DNA of 10,733 nucleotides from Bacteroidales bacterium (GTDB taxonomy: Bacteria; Bacteroidota; Bacteroidia; Bacteroidales; VadinHA17): assembly GCA_029935275.1 (NCBI GenBank), contig JAOZKQ010000050.1, positions 1 to 10,733 on the forward strand, read 5' to 3'. A model generated the notes under the pieces. It made no database searches. It was given only the letters and a program-made list of their open reading frames with translations, and was not told where the DNA came from. Positions 1-6,073 of this stretch are shown here, one piece after another. The position numbers and the translations under genes were made by a program. Positions within the stretch are counted from its first letter, which is position 1. Every line of letters begins with the position of its first letter.

Positions 1-444
1 AATTTTTATAGGAGAGCATGGAAGTTTCATATATTCCTTAGGTGTTTTCCCATACAAAAGAATCTGTTTCATAACTGTATTTGAATAGGTCACTACCCGG
101 GTAATACCCAGTAAGCACCACCAATACATTACCACTATTATCTGGCAAAATAGCCCATATTTCTTTATCATCAACTATTTCCGGGTCCTTACCAGACCTT
201 GGGAATCTAAAGAATTTTTCTCCTGGGGTCGTACCTGAATAAGCCTTCTCTATGACCCAACCACATAAATCCTTTGCTGTCCTGAAAAATGACAAAGTTA
301 TCCTGAAAACCAGGCAGGCCAAATTTATCCAGGGGATTTTCGAAGAGCACATCATCCGGCCTGTAGATTCCCTTCTCCTGGCCTAAACCAGTTGAAAGGA
401 ATGCTTGCAGCATCAACCCAGATAATAAAACCCGGAATTCGCAT
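1..444 (-). pseudogene. 5' remnant of a two-component regulator propeller-type sensor (broken, continues off the left edge)
   Basis: Read on the minus strand, the frame that enters around 446 gives a hydrophobic signal-like stretch (VLLSGLMLQAFLSTGLG) and then a typical first propeller blade, FQDSKGFMWLGHREGLFRYD. This matches the 'DskGfmWiGt..GL.ryd' repeat of hybrid two-component sensors and related periplasmic propeller proteins. That frame stops near 207. The homologous reading continues one frame over from about 233 (GEKFFRFPRSGKDPEI, then KEIWAILPDNSGNVLVV), so about one base has been gained near 230-236. The second frame meets a TAA at 38-40, after which the same frame stays open to the window edge (GIYETSMLSYKN). 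An ATG at 444-442 (MRIPGF) lies in another frame from the hydrophobic stretch, suggesting a further indel near the start. At least one frameshift plus an in-frame stop make this a decaying gene, unless sequencing errors are to blame. The intact protein would sense a glycan breakdown product. Confidence 0.7.
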
Positions 445-997
445 ATTCAAAAAATGAAAAGGCCTTAGGGATTGTTATGAAATAACTTATCGTTTTGACT
501 CTTTCTTTTTTACTTTCTCATCGTTAAAAATTTAAACCGTAGCTATGGCTATGCTTGAAATTTTTGCCTTGATAAAGAAAAAAATAAATTCGTCAATTCC
601 TTCAACATATTTCATAATAATCCCTTAGTTGACTGAATATAGCAAAGAAGGAAGGCTCAAAGTCTTTTCTTCTTTGCATGCCTACTGAACATTTCTTATA
701 GACAATAAGTTCAATAGTGGTTTAATACTTCTTAAATATATAAAAATATTTTAAGAAATACAAATTTCAACTCCTGGAACCAAAAATTGAACTCCATAAA
801 ATTCCAATTGTCAAAAGCATAATTTGTTAATAACAATAATAGGTGAATCTATAGTTTTTAATGATCCAATTCTGAAAAATATGATGATAAGGTAGTTGAA
901 AATAATTGGGATTACAAGTGTTCAGATAAAATGGAGATCAAAACAGATAGCACAGGTTGGGCATCCAAAATCACATTAAGAAAAGCTTCTTTGCTAT
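445..997. other. Non-coding A/T-rich stretch
   Basis: No credible coding frame is seen on either strand. It contains two inverted repeats. One has perfect 9-bp arms GCAAAGAAG (642-650) and CTTCTTTGC (669-677). The other has arms TTCTTAAATAT (729-739) and ATATTTTAAGAA (746-757) with a one-base bulge. The second hairpin lies inside a longer degenerate repeat (711-781) that recurs near 10481-10552. The IclR gene reads into this stretch from the right, so its transcript must end here, but no GC-rich stem followed by a T tract on the minus strand is evident. Confidence 0.6.
711..781. repeat. Degenerate direct repeat, copy A
   Basis: Bases 711-781 align by eye with 10481-10552 in the same orientation. 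Both begin with T..ATAG.G.TTTAATACTT and end with AGAAATA..AATTT.AACTCC.GG..CC. My hand alignment gives roughly 54 identities in 73 columns with three single-base gaps. Both copies are A/T-rich, which raises chance similarity, but the shared G/C positions (ACTCC, GG, CC, GAAATA) argue for common origin. The function is unknown; it could be an old insertion end or a dispersed intergenic repeat. Confidence 0.45.
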
Positions 998-1747
998 TTA
1001 TGGTGTCAATATCTCAGCTATTTCTTCACTAATTCGATTTGCAGTTTTACTAATCTCTGAAAATATTTGCTCTTGTACCTGATATGTAAACCTGACTTCC
1101 GGAAGATATATTCCCAAACTGGCTACTACTTCATTATTTTTAAATATGGGAGCTCCAACACCAACAACATGGGTGCTATCAAAATGTATGGACAACTGTT
1201 TTTCTCTAATTTTCTCCAACTCAAATAATAATTCATCCCTATTATTTACTTCTGGCCACATTTCATTGGGTAAACCATACTTTTGTATAAAGGAATCCCG
1301 GTCTCTGGGATTCATGCTAGCCAATATCATCCTCCCCGTTGCTGTCAAATAAACATTTTTTTCTTCTCCGCTGGTAACGACTTGTAATTCCTGGGTACTT
1401 AACTCTTTATGCAAAGTAACTCTCATATTATCTTTTAAAATCACCAGGATACAACTCTCATTAAATCTTTTATTGAGTTCTTTCATCGGTACTTTAGAAA
1501 CCATTAATAATTCTTTCTTATTGGAAAAATTTCCTGTAAGATAATATGCTCTGGGACCTAACTTATAACCCTGTTTTTTTCCTGACTGCTCAAGATACTC
1601 TCTGTTAACAAGGGTTTTTATAATATTGGCACAAGTACCCTTATTTAATCCCAGGCTTTTAGAAATTTCACCTAATACAAATTCCTTATTTCGGTCTTTT
1701 GCAACAAATTCCAAAATATCCATTGCTCTATGAATCACTTGTATCAT
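998..1747 (-). CDS. IclR-family transcriptional regulator
   Basis: This 249-residue protein has the usual length and two-part form of the IclR family. Residues about 1-70 form the winged helix-turn-helix: a first helix (IHRAMDILEFVA), a second (LGEISKSLGLN), the recognition helix (KGTCANIIKTLVNREYL) and a wing (KKQGYKLGPRAY). Residues about 80-249 form the ligand-binding domain, with family-typical stretches TATGRMILASM and VVGVGAPIFKNNEVVASLGI near the C-terminus. Start codon ATG ATA CAA at 1747; a Bacteroidota-type promoter lies about 90 bp upstream. Family members such as KdgR and IclR control sugar, sugar-acid or acetate catabolism by binding a small metabolite. The gene is divergent from the catabolic operon starting at 2369, the usual arrangement for a local regulator, so control of that operon is a fair inference. 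Whether it represses or activates, and its ligand, cannot be read from sequence. Confidence 0.92.
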   Translation of the reverse strand: MIQVIHRAMDILEFVAKDRNKEFVLGEISKSLGLNKGTCANIIKTLVNREYLEQSGKKQGYKLGPRAYYLTGNFSNKKELLMVSKVPMKELNKRFNESCILVILKDNMRVTLHKELSTQELQVVTSGEEKNVYLTATGRMILASMNPRDRDSFIQKYGLPNEMWPEVNNRDELLFELEKIREKQLSIHFDSTHVVGVGAPIFKNNEVVASLGIYLPEVRFTYQVQEQIFSEISKTANRISEEIAEILTP

Positions 1748-1837
1748 AAAAATAATTTTTTATTTATGAAAAAACATATTTAATAGTGAACTACCCTTTG
1801 CCAGGAGTCCAGGGAATTTTTGCCCTTCTTTAAAGTA

Positions 1838-1869
1838 CAAACATACTAAAAGATTATATTGATTTCAAT
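1838..1869 (-). promoter_or_regulatory. Predicted promoter of the IclR gene
   Basis: On the minus strand ATTG (1869-1866), a 20-nt spacer and TATGTTTG (1845-1838) fit the Bacteroidota housekeeping pattern TTTG / TAnnTTTG, with a full match at -7 and three of four bases at -33. Transcription would begin near 1830 and give a leader of about 85 nt. A 17-bp inverted repeat, AAAATA-TGAAC-TATTTT (1892-1908), lies just upstream and could be a regulator site, though its A/T composition makes chance likely. Confidence 0.5.
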
Positions 1870-1953
1870 AATATAAAATACAATTTTTTTAAAAATATGA
1901 ACTATTTTCTGCCTTTTTACCGTATTCGTCCATTGTTATGCTGATATTAATTA

Positions 1954-2095
1954 GAGTTTGTTTATAAAGTCCAACTTCTGCGTTGTTGCTCAAAATCTAA
2001 AACCTCATCTCGATTTTCGGGACTGCGGGTTAGATTTATCGTACTCCTTGAATTTGAACTTTCTAGTTCAAACTCTCGAATTTATGGACAGGCAC
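1954..2095. mobile_element. MITE-like element (short, non-coding, inverted ends)
   Basis: The left end GAGTTTGTTTATAAA (1954-1968) matches the reverse complement of the right end, GTGCCTGTCCATAAA (2095-2081), at 10 of 15 bases. Outside both ends lie TTAATTA (left, 1947-1953) and TAATTAA (right, 2096-2102), compatible with a TAATTA target duplication; together with the ends they give a perfect 11-bp inverted repeat (1944-1954 and 2095-2105). Inside there are nested inverted repeats: AATCTAAAACC against GGGTTAGATT, and TTGAAC-TTTCTA-GTTCAA near 2054-2071. The element is richer in G/C than its flanks and has no open frame of note. This is the form of a miniature inverted-repeat element mobilised in trans, but I cannot assign a parental IS family. 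An alternative is a structured intergenic repeat that does not transpose. Confidence 0.5.
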
Positions 2096-2132
2096 TAATT
2101 AATATAAATAATTTAATATGAAACGGAATTGA

Positions 2133-2163
2133 TTTGGCATATTTAATACTTTTTGTATATTTG
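2133..2163 (+). promoter_or_regulatory. Predicted promoter of the catabolic operon
   Basis: TTTG (2133-2136), exactly 19 nt, then TATATTTG (2156-2163): a full match to the Bacteroidota primary-sigma consensus TTTG-N19-21-TAnnTTTG. Transcription should start near 2168-2172, leaving a leader of about 200 nt before the ATG at 2369. The right end of the MITE-like element lies 37 bp upstream of the -33 box. No equally good promoter is seen in the later intergenic gaps of the operon, which supports one long transcript. Confidence 0.7.
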
Positions 2164-2176
2164 TAATCTAAAATAT

Positions 2177-2195
2177 AGTTTTATTATATAAAACT
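2177..2195. promoter_or_regulatory. Perfect palindrome, candidate operator
   Basis: AGTTTTAT-TAT-ATAAAACT has perfect 8-bp arms around a 3-bp centre. It begins 14 bp after the -7 box, so it spans or just follows the predicted start point, where a bound repressor would block transcription. Its size suits the short palindromes bound by IclR dimers, and an IclR gene is divergent from this operon. The link is inference; the arms are A/T-rich and no second exact copy was found at the IclR promoter. Confidence 0.45.
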
Positions 2196-2368
2196 GGTTA
2201 TTATTTGATCTGCTTTATGAAACATCATTTGCACATATGGCGCCAGGATTATTATAGTTGCTGAGTGCATGCTAACTGTTTTAACCGATTTGGAAAGCAT
2301 GAAAAATATTTACTTAATGAATTGATGCCTGACATTTGAAATGAAAAAAATAACTTTTGTATAATAAA
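2196..2368 (+). promoter_or_regulatory. Long 5' leader with inverted repeats
   Basis: The predicted transcript carries about 200 nt before the first gene. This part contains the 8-bp palindrome TGGCGCCA (2238-2245), unusual in such A/T-rich surroundings, and an inverted repeat CATGCT (2268-2273) / AGCATG (2296-2301) with a 22-nt loop. It matches no riboswitch class that I recognise. A second regulator site, such as a catabolite control site, is another explanation for the palindrome. Confidence 0.3.
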
Positions 2369-3388
2369 ATGAACAGTAGAAGAAATTACATCAGGAATTC
2401 TTCTGGCCTGGAAATGAATAGAACTATACCAGAGACACTAGTAGTAGGAGACCGAATATCCGGAGAAAAGATATGGGCATGTCTGTTACACCTGTCTTTC
2501 AATTTTGCAGGTGGAATAAAAAAATGGGGCGGTATAAGGGAAGAATTTGAACCTGAAGAAACTTTATGGAACGATGCCATAAACAGAATGGCAAATCAGG
2601 GAGTCAATATGGTTATTATTAATCTGGATGATTCTGTACTATGGGATAGCCATCCGGAAATATCTTTACAGAATTCATGGACACCCAAACGCCTGAGGGA
2701 AGAGTTAGCTAAAATACGTGGATTAGGCATTGAACCCATTCCAATGCTAAATTTTTCAGCTACCCATGACGCATGGTTAGGGAAATATTCCCGTATGTTA
2801 TCAACCAAGAAGTATTATGAAGTTTGCAGAGACCTTATTGCAGAAGCCATTGACCTTTTCGACACTCCCCGCTTTTTTCATCTGGGTATGGATGAAGAGA
2901 CAGATCATCACCAAAGGCATTTTGATTATATAGCATACAGGCAGAATGATTTATGGTGGGGTGATTTGTATTTTTATCTGGGTGAAGCCATGAAGAAAGG
3001 TGCTAGTCCATGGGTATGGTCAGATTATTTATGGCATTACCCTGAAAAATTCTTCAAAATGATGCCCAAGTCTGTTGTTCAAAGTAATTGGTACTATGGA
3101 GGAAAATTTGATTTTAAGCAGGTAAACGAAAACCAGAAAATATATATTCAGGCATATATCGACCTGGAAGCAGAAGGATACGATCAGGTCCCAACAGCAA
3201 GTTTTCATAGCAATAAAGAGAAAAGCTTTGAGAATACAGTGACTTTTTGTGATAAACATATTGACGATAAACGATTGCTTGGATTCTTACAAACCTTTTG
3301 GATGCCAACAATAGAAAAATACAGAGATCCTATTTTAAAGGGTATTGATTTAGTTGGCGAAGCGAGGAAAGCTTATGAGCAGAAATAA
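2369..3388 (+). CDS. GH20-like TIM-barrel hydrolase-like protein with decayed Tat signal (paralogue 1)
   Basis: The 339-residue protein, counted from the ATG at 2369, belongs with the product of 7232-8272; the two share well over half of their residues from EKIWACLLHLSFN to the C-terminus. Middle motifs resemble glycoside hydrolase family 20: LGIEPIPMLNFSATHDAWLG recalls the strand before the active site, and FHLGMDEE (His171, Asp175, Glu176) recalls the GH20 H-x-G-G-D-E signature, whose Asp-Glu pair performs substrate-assisted hydrolysis of N-acetylhexosamines. WVWSDYLWHYPEKF and VVQSNWYY fit later barrel strands. The N-terminal domain of classic GH20 enzymes is absent. The N-terminus SRRNYIRNSSG is a good twin-arginine region, but the following residues (GLEMNRTIPETLVVGDRIS) are not hydrophobic, so export is doubtful. 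An in-frame TTG at 2357 would add four residues; ATG is preferred. First gene of the operon. Catalytic function is inferred from motif resemblance only. Confidence 0.8.
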   Translation: MNSRRNYIRNSSGLEMNRTIPETLVVGDRISGEKIWACLLHLSFNFAGGIKKWGGIREEFEPEETLWNDAINRMANQGVNMVIINLDDSVLWDSHPEISLQNSWTPKRLREELAKIRGLGIEPIPMLNFSATHDAWLGKYSRMLSTKKYYEVCRDLIAEAIDLFDTPRFFHLGMDEETDHHQRHFDYIAYRQNDLWWGDLYFYLGEAMKKGASPWVWSDYLWHYPEKFFKMMPKSVVQSNWYYGGKFDFKQVNENQKIYIQAYIDLEAEGYDQVPTASFHSNKEKSFENTVTFCDKHIDDKRLLGFLQTFWMPTIEKYRDPILKGIDLVGEARKAYEQK

Positions 3389-3438
3389 ATAATAGAATCT
3401 ATAGAATCAGTATTTAAATTAATAACAATAAATTAATT

Positions 3439-4488
3439 ATGATGAGTGTAAAAGAAACAGGGGTAAGTTATTATGGAATAAGTTACCCGGAACATGCAGA
3501 GAAAGATTTTAAAGAGATGATCAATCATAACTGCAATGCAGTTATACTGGCTCTTTCTGAGTTCGATATAGACTTTTGGTTTCCCAATATTATAGAAGTA
3601 GCAAAAGTTGCAAAAGGCCTCGGGTTAAAGGTATATCTCGATACCTGGGGAATTGGGAAATGGTTTGGCGGCGAACCGCCCAGTATATTTTTAACAAATA
3701 ATCCGGGAAACAGGCAGGTTTCAGCAGTAACAAACGAAGCCCTACCAGCAGTATGTTTCAACACAAAGGCTTTCAGGGATTATTTCTATGGAATATGTGA
3801 AAAATTGGCTTTTGAGGTAGATGCCGATGGATTTTTCTGGGATGAGCCACACTATGCTTTGCCTAAAAGCTATGCATCAATTACAGGAGGGGCTGGCGAT
3901 GACTGGTCCTGTCGTTGTCCGGTTTGCCAGAGGGATTTTGAGCAACAATACGGGTATGAAATGCCACGTATCCTCACAAAAGAAGTGATTGCATTCAGGG
4001 AAAACAATGCGCTGGAAATTCTGGATATTGCTTCCAGAAAAATCAAAGTCATCCGCCCCGATAGTAAAATTACCTGTTGCGTACATGCCACAATCAATAG
4101 CTATTATGTAAAAGAGAACAGGGGGTATGATGATTGGAACAAGGTTGGTAAGGTGGATGCTTTTGACGTTTTCAGCACTACAATCATTAGTTATAAACTT
4201 CCCCGAAGTTTCTTTAAAGCCATTACGCAACAAACAATTGATATTGCAAACAAATATGGCAAGGGCTCACAGCGCTGGCTGATGAATTATTATCAGGAAC
4301 CGGATAAAATCGAAGAGATAAAAGAAATTGCCCATCTCTATGCCGATATGGGAGTTGAAAGTCTTTTTGCCTGGACCTACCGTGGGGGACATGGAACTGT
4401 GCTTGCAGCACCACATGCCCTGAAAATGTGGGATATGTTGGGTGAAGCTTATGGAGAAGTATTATCAAATGAATTTAAAATAAAATAA
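3439..4488 (+). CDS. Cytoplasmic TIM-barrel glycoside hydrolase-like protein
   Basis: The 349-residue protein has no signal peptide. Its layout is that of a (beta/alpha)8 barrel of the glycoside-hydrolase-like superfamily: YYGISYPEHAEKDFKEMI at strand 1, NAVILALSE at strand 2, GLGLKVYLDTWG at strand 3, and VDADGFFWDEPHYALP with Asp135-Glu136-Pro137 where clan A-like barrels place an acidic residue at the end of strand 4. A cysteine cluster C158-x-C160-x-x-C163 followed by DFEQQYGYEMP is common to barrels related to GH42 and uncharacterised GHL families. VESLFAWTYRGGHGTV near 310-325 would be strand 8, with an aromatic-rich active-site edge. ATG codons at 3439 and 3442 are both possible. It lies 50 bp after the GH20-like gene and just before the SIS gene, suggesting action on an imported sugar. 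The exact family and substrate are not recognised. Confidence 0.7.
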   Translation: MMSVKETGVSYYGISYPEHAEKDFKEMINHNCNAVILALSEFDIDFWFPNIIEVAKVAKGLGLKVYLDTWGIGKWFGGEPPSIFLTNNPGNRQVSAVTNEALPAVCFNTKAFRDYFYGICEKLAFEVDADGFFWDEPHYALPKSYASITGGAGDDWSCRCPVCQRDFEQQYGYEMPRILTKEVIAFRENNALEILDIASRKIKVIRPDSKITCCVHATINSYYVKENRGYDDWNKVGKVDAFDVFSTTIISYKLPRSFFKAITQQTIDIANKYGKGSQRWLMNYYQEPDKIEEIKEIAHLYADMGVESLFAWTYRGGHGTVLAAPHALKMWDMLGEAYGEVLSNEFKIK

Positions 4489-4492
4489 AAAA

Positions 4493-4498
4493 GGGAGG
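4493..4498 (+). promoter_or_regulatory. Strong Shine-Dalgarno site that decides the SIS gene start
   Basis: GGGAGG lies 2 nt before the ATG at 4501 and 8 nt before the ATG at 4507. The spacing favours 4507. The other starts in this operon lack such a site, as is usual in Bacteroidota. Confidence 0.6.
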
Positions 4499-4506
4499 AA
4501 ATGAAA

Positions 4507-5262
4507 ATGGAACATAATGATTCAGATTATTTAAGTCAGGTAATTGATTTATTAAGAAAAGTTGAAAAAGAACAATCAGCAAACATTGACAAAGCCGCTG
4601 AATTAATGGCCGGGGCTATTGAAAAAGACGAATTAATTCATGTCTATGGAGGAGGCGGGCATACTACTCTTGTCATGGGTGAAATGTTTTTCCGTGCCGG
4701 CGGATTGGCAAATATCAATCCGATTATGGAACCGGGGCTTTCTGTATTTAACCAGGCATTGAAATATCTGGAGTTTGAACGCACTGTGAATTACGGGCGA
4801 AGCATAGTAAAATACTTCAGAATCCAAATGGGTGAAGTTTTGATTATTTTTCATAATATCGGCATCAATGCTGCTACAATTGATGCTGCCATGGAAGCGA
4901 AAGAAAATGGGGCAAAAATAATTGCAGTAAGTTCATCTTTCTGGCAAAACGAAATGCCCGAAGATCATTTTATCCGCCATCCAAATAAAAAGAATATTTT
5001 TGACTTAGCAGATGTCTGTATTGACGATTATAATCCTGTTGGTGATGCAGTAATAACAGTTGAAGGCTTTGATACACCTATCGCACCCATTTCAAATATC
5101 ATTGATTTTTATATTGCTCATTGGCTTGAGATAGAAACCATAAAAAAATGTGTGGCCAAAGGCATAAAACCACCAGTGTGGTCAAGCGCCAATGCTCCCG
5201 GCGGAGATGAAATCAATGCAAAATTTGTGGATAAATACCTGCCCCGAGTTAAATATCTATAA
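4507..5262 (+). CDS. SIS-domain sugar isomerase-like protein (UPF0309 type)
   Basis: This is a 251-residue protein from the ATG at 4507 (253 from 4501). The N-terminal helix (YLSQVIDLLRKVEKEQSANI) and the segment LIHVYGGGGHTTLVMGEMFF then RAGGLANINPI match the 'sugar isomerase domain-containing' UPF0309 group, where the usual form is G-x-G-H-S. His52 follows a four-glycine run here, with Thr in place of Ser. Further SIS features are VLIIFHNIGINAATIDAAM (second phosphosugar-binding edge), GAKIIAVSSS and DVCIDDYNPVGDAVI. The C-terminus, VDKYLPRVKYL, is also typical. SIS domains bind phosphosugars and catalyse aldose-ketose isomerisation or related steps; the exact reaction of this group is not established to my knowledge. 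It is cytoplasmic. Its place between a hydrolase-like gene and two oxidoreductase-type genes suggests a role in the same sugar pathway. Confidence 0.85.
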   Translation: MEHNDSDYLSQVIDLLRKVEKEQSANIDKAAELMAGAIEKDELIHVYGGGGHTTLVMGEMFFRAGGLANINPIMEPGLSVFNQALKYLEFERTVNYGRSIVKYFRIQMGEVLIIFHNIGINAATIDAAMEAKENGAKIIAVSSSFWQNEMPEDHFIRHPNKKNIFDLADVCIDDYNPVGDAVITVEGFDTPIAPISNIIDFYIAHWLEIETIKKCVAKGIKPPVWSSANAPGGDEINAKFVDKYLPRVKYL

Positions 5263-5284
5263 CTACTGCTTAAGATACTTATAA

Positions 5285-6058
5285 ATGAATACAATTATTC
5301 ATAGTCAAGGTATGGAGGAAGCCCTATCCGGATTATTAAGGAAATACAGTATCAGTGAACCTCAGGATTTCAGGTTGACCCAACCGTATAGCTCAACAGG
5401 ATTAAGTTTATTGCCTGGATATTCCTTGATAGGCGCATCCATAACAGAAAACCAAATCCCCTTGCTAACATGGAGGTTAAAACGAAAGTTTATTGAATTG
5501 AAAAAAATTGTGCAGGATTCCGTTATTGAGAATGTACGGATGTTCCGTTTTAGCAGTATGGGAAGTAAAGATGAATGGGAATGGCCCTGGCTGTTATACC
5601 GGGAAATGGACCTCTGTGAGTTTATCGGGAACGGAAAGATAGTCTCCTTGAATGCGGTTATCAGTGATAATAAAGCTGGTAATGCCATTTTACGCTTGGA
5701 TAACAATATTATTTGTAGCATAGAGATAAGTACCCAAATGCCTTCTGGCACAGATCTGGTTGACAGGCATGAGATTATCGCCCAACGGGGAGTTGCCAGT
5801 GATCTTGTTGTGGATACAATGATTCCCCAGGACTCAATATACACTTACACCGATAAAGGAGAACAGCGTTACAGAGATGTTGACGAAGAACTGTTCGGAT
5901 TCAAAGAATTTCAGATTGATCATATTCGTTCGGCGTTTCAGGTGTTAAAACAAGGTGAATTAGTACAAGAATGGCAGGCTCAACATAAGCGTTTAGTCAA
6001 TTTCATCAAATCAGCTTTTGAATCTGAAAAGGAACGAAAAAAAATCACTTTTAACTAA
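5285..6058 (+). CDS. Protein resembling a Gfo/Idh/MocA C-terminal domain, lacking the NAD-binding half
   Basis: This 257-residue protein cannot be assigned confidently. No glycine-rich dinucleotide motif is present at its N-terminus, and no signal peptide or membrane segment is seen. From about residue 95 the pattern resembles the substrate-binding beta-sheet domain of Gfo/Idh/MocA oxidoreductases: LLYREMDLCEFI, then alternating strands (KIVSLNAVISD, NAILRLDNNIICSIEISTQM), then a segment EIIAQRGVASDLVVDTMIP placed where those enzymes have their 'I.G.rG' strand. The C-terminal part (DHIRSAFQVLKQG and following) could be the closing helix. It starts 22 bp after the SIS gene and ends 15 bp before a complete Gfo/Idh/MocA gene, so translation is probably coupled and the two products may form a hetero-oligomer. 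That is inference. An N-terminal domain of different fold (residues 1-90) is not recognised. Confidence 0.6.
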   Translation: MNTIIHSQGMEEALSGLLRKYSISEPQDFRLTQPYSSTGLSLLPGYSLIGASITENQIPLLTWRLKRKFIELKKIVQDSVIENVRMFRFSSMGSKDEWEWPWLLYREMDLCEFIGNGKIVSLNAVISDNKAGNAILRLDNNIICSIEISTQMPSGTDLVDRHEIIAQRGVASDLVVDTMIPQDSIYTYTDKGEQRYRDVDEELFGFKEFQIDHIRSAFQVLKQGELVQEWQAQHKRLVNFIKSAFESEKERKKITFN

Positions 6059-6073
6059 AGAGAAAAAAAAAGC

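Noticed and set aside
642..677. Inverted repeat GCAAAGAAG/CTTCTTTGC as terminator of the IclR transcript
   Set aside because: The loop is 18 nt and no T tract follows on the minus strand; it is more than 300 bp past the stop codon.
2341..2364. Short leader ORF encoding MKKITFV just before the first operon gene
   Set aside because: Seven codons in A/T-rich DNA with no ribosome site and no run of regulatory codons; chance is the simpler explanation.
1748..2368. tRNA, CRISPR array or riboswitch in the divergent region
   Set aside because: No cloverleaf, no regularly spaced repeats and no recognised aptamer core; the structured part is better explained by the inverted-repeat element.
3877..4233. 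Minus-strand open frame of 118 codons inside the TIM-barrel gene
   Set aside because: It is antisense to conserved barrel motifs and has no recognisable protein features.
5362..5844. Minus-strand open frame of 160 codons within the half-size oxidoreductase-like gene
   Set aside because: It lies fully inside a better supported gene, has no family-like motifs and no promoter; it is an antisense shadow.
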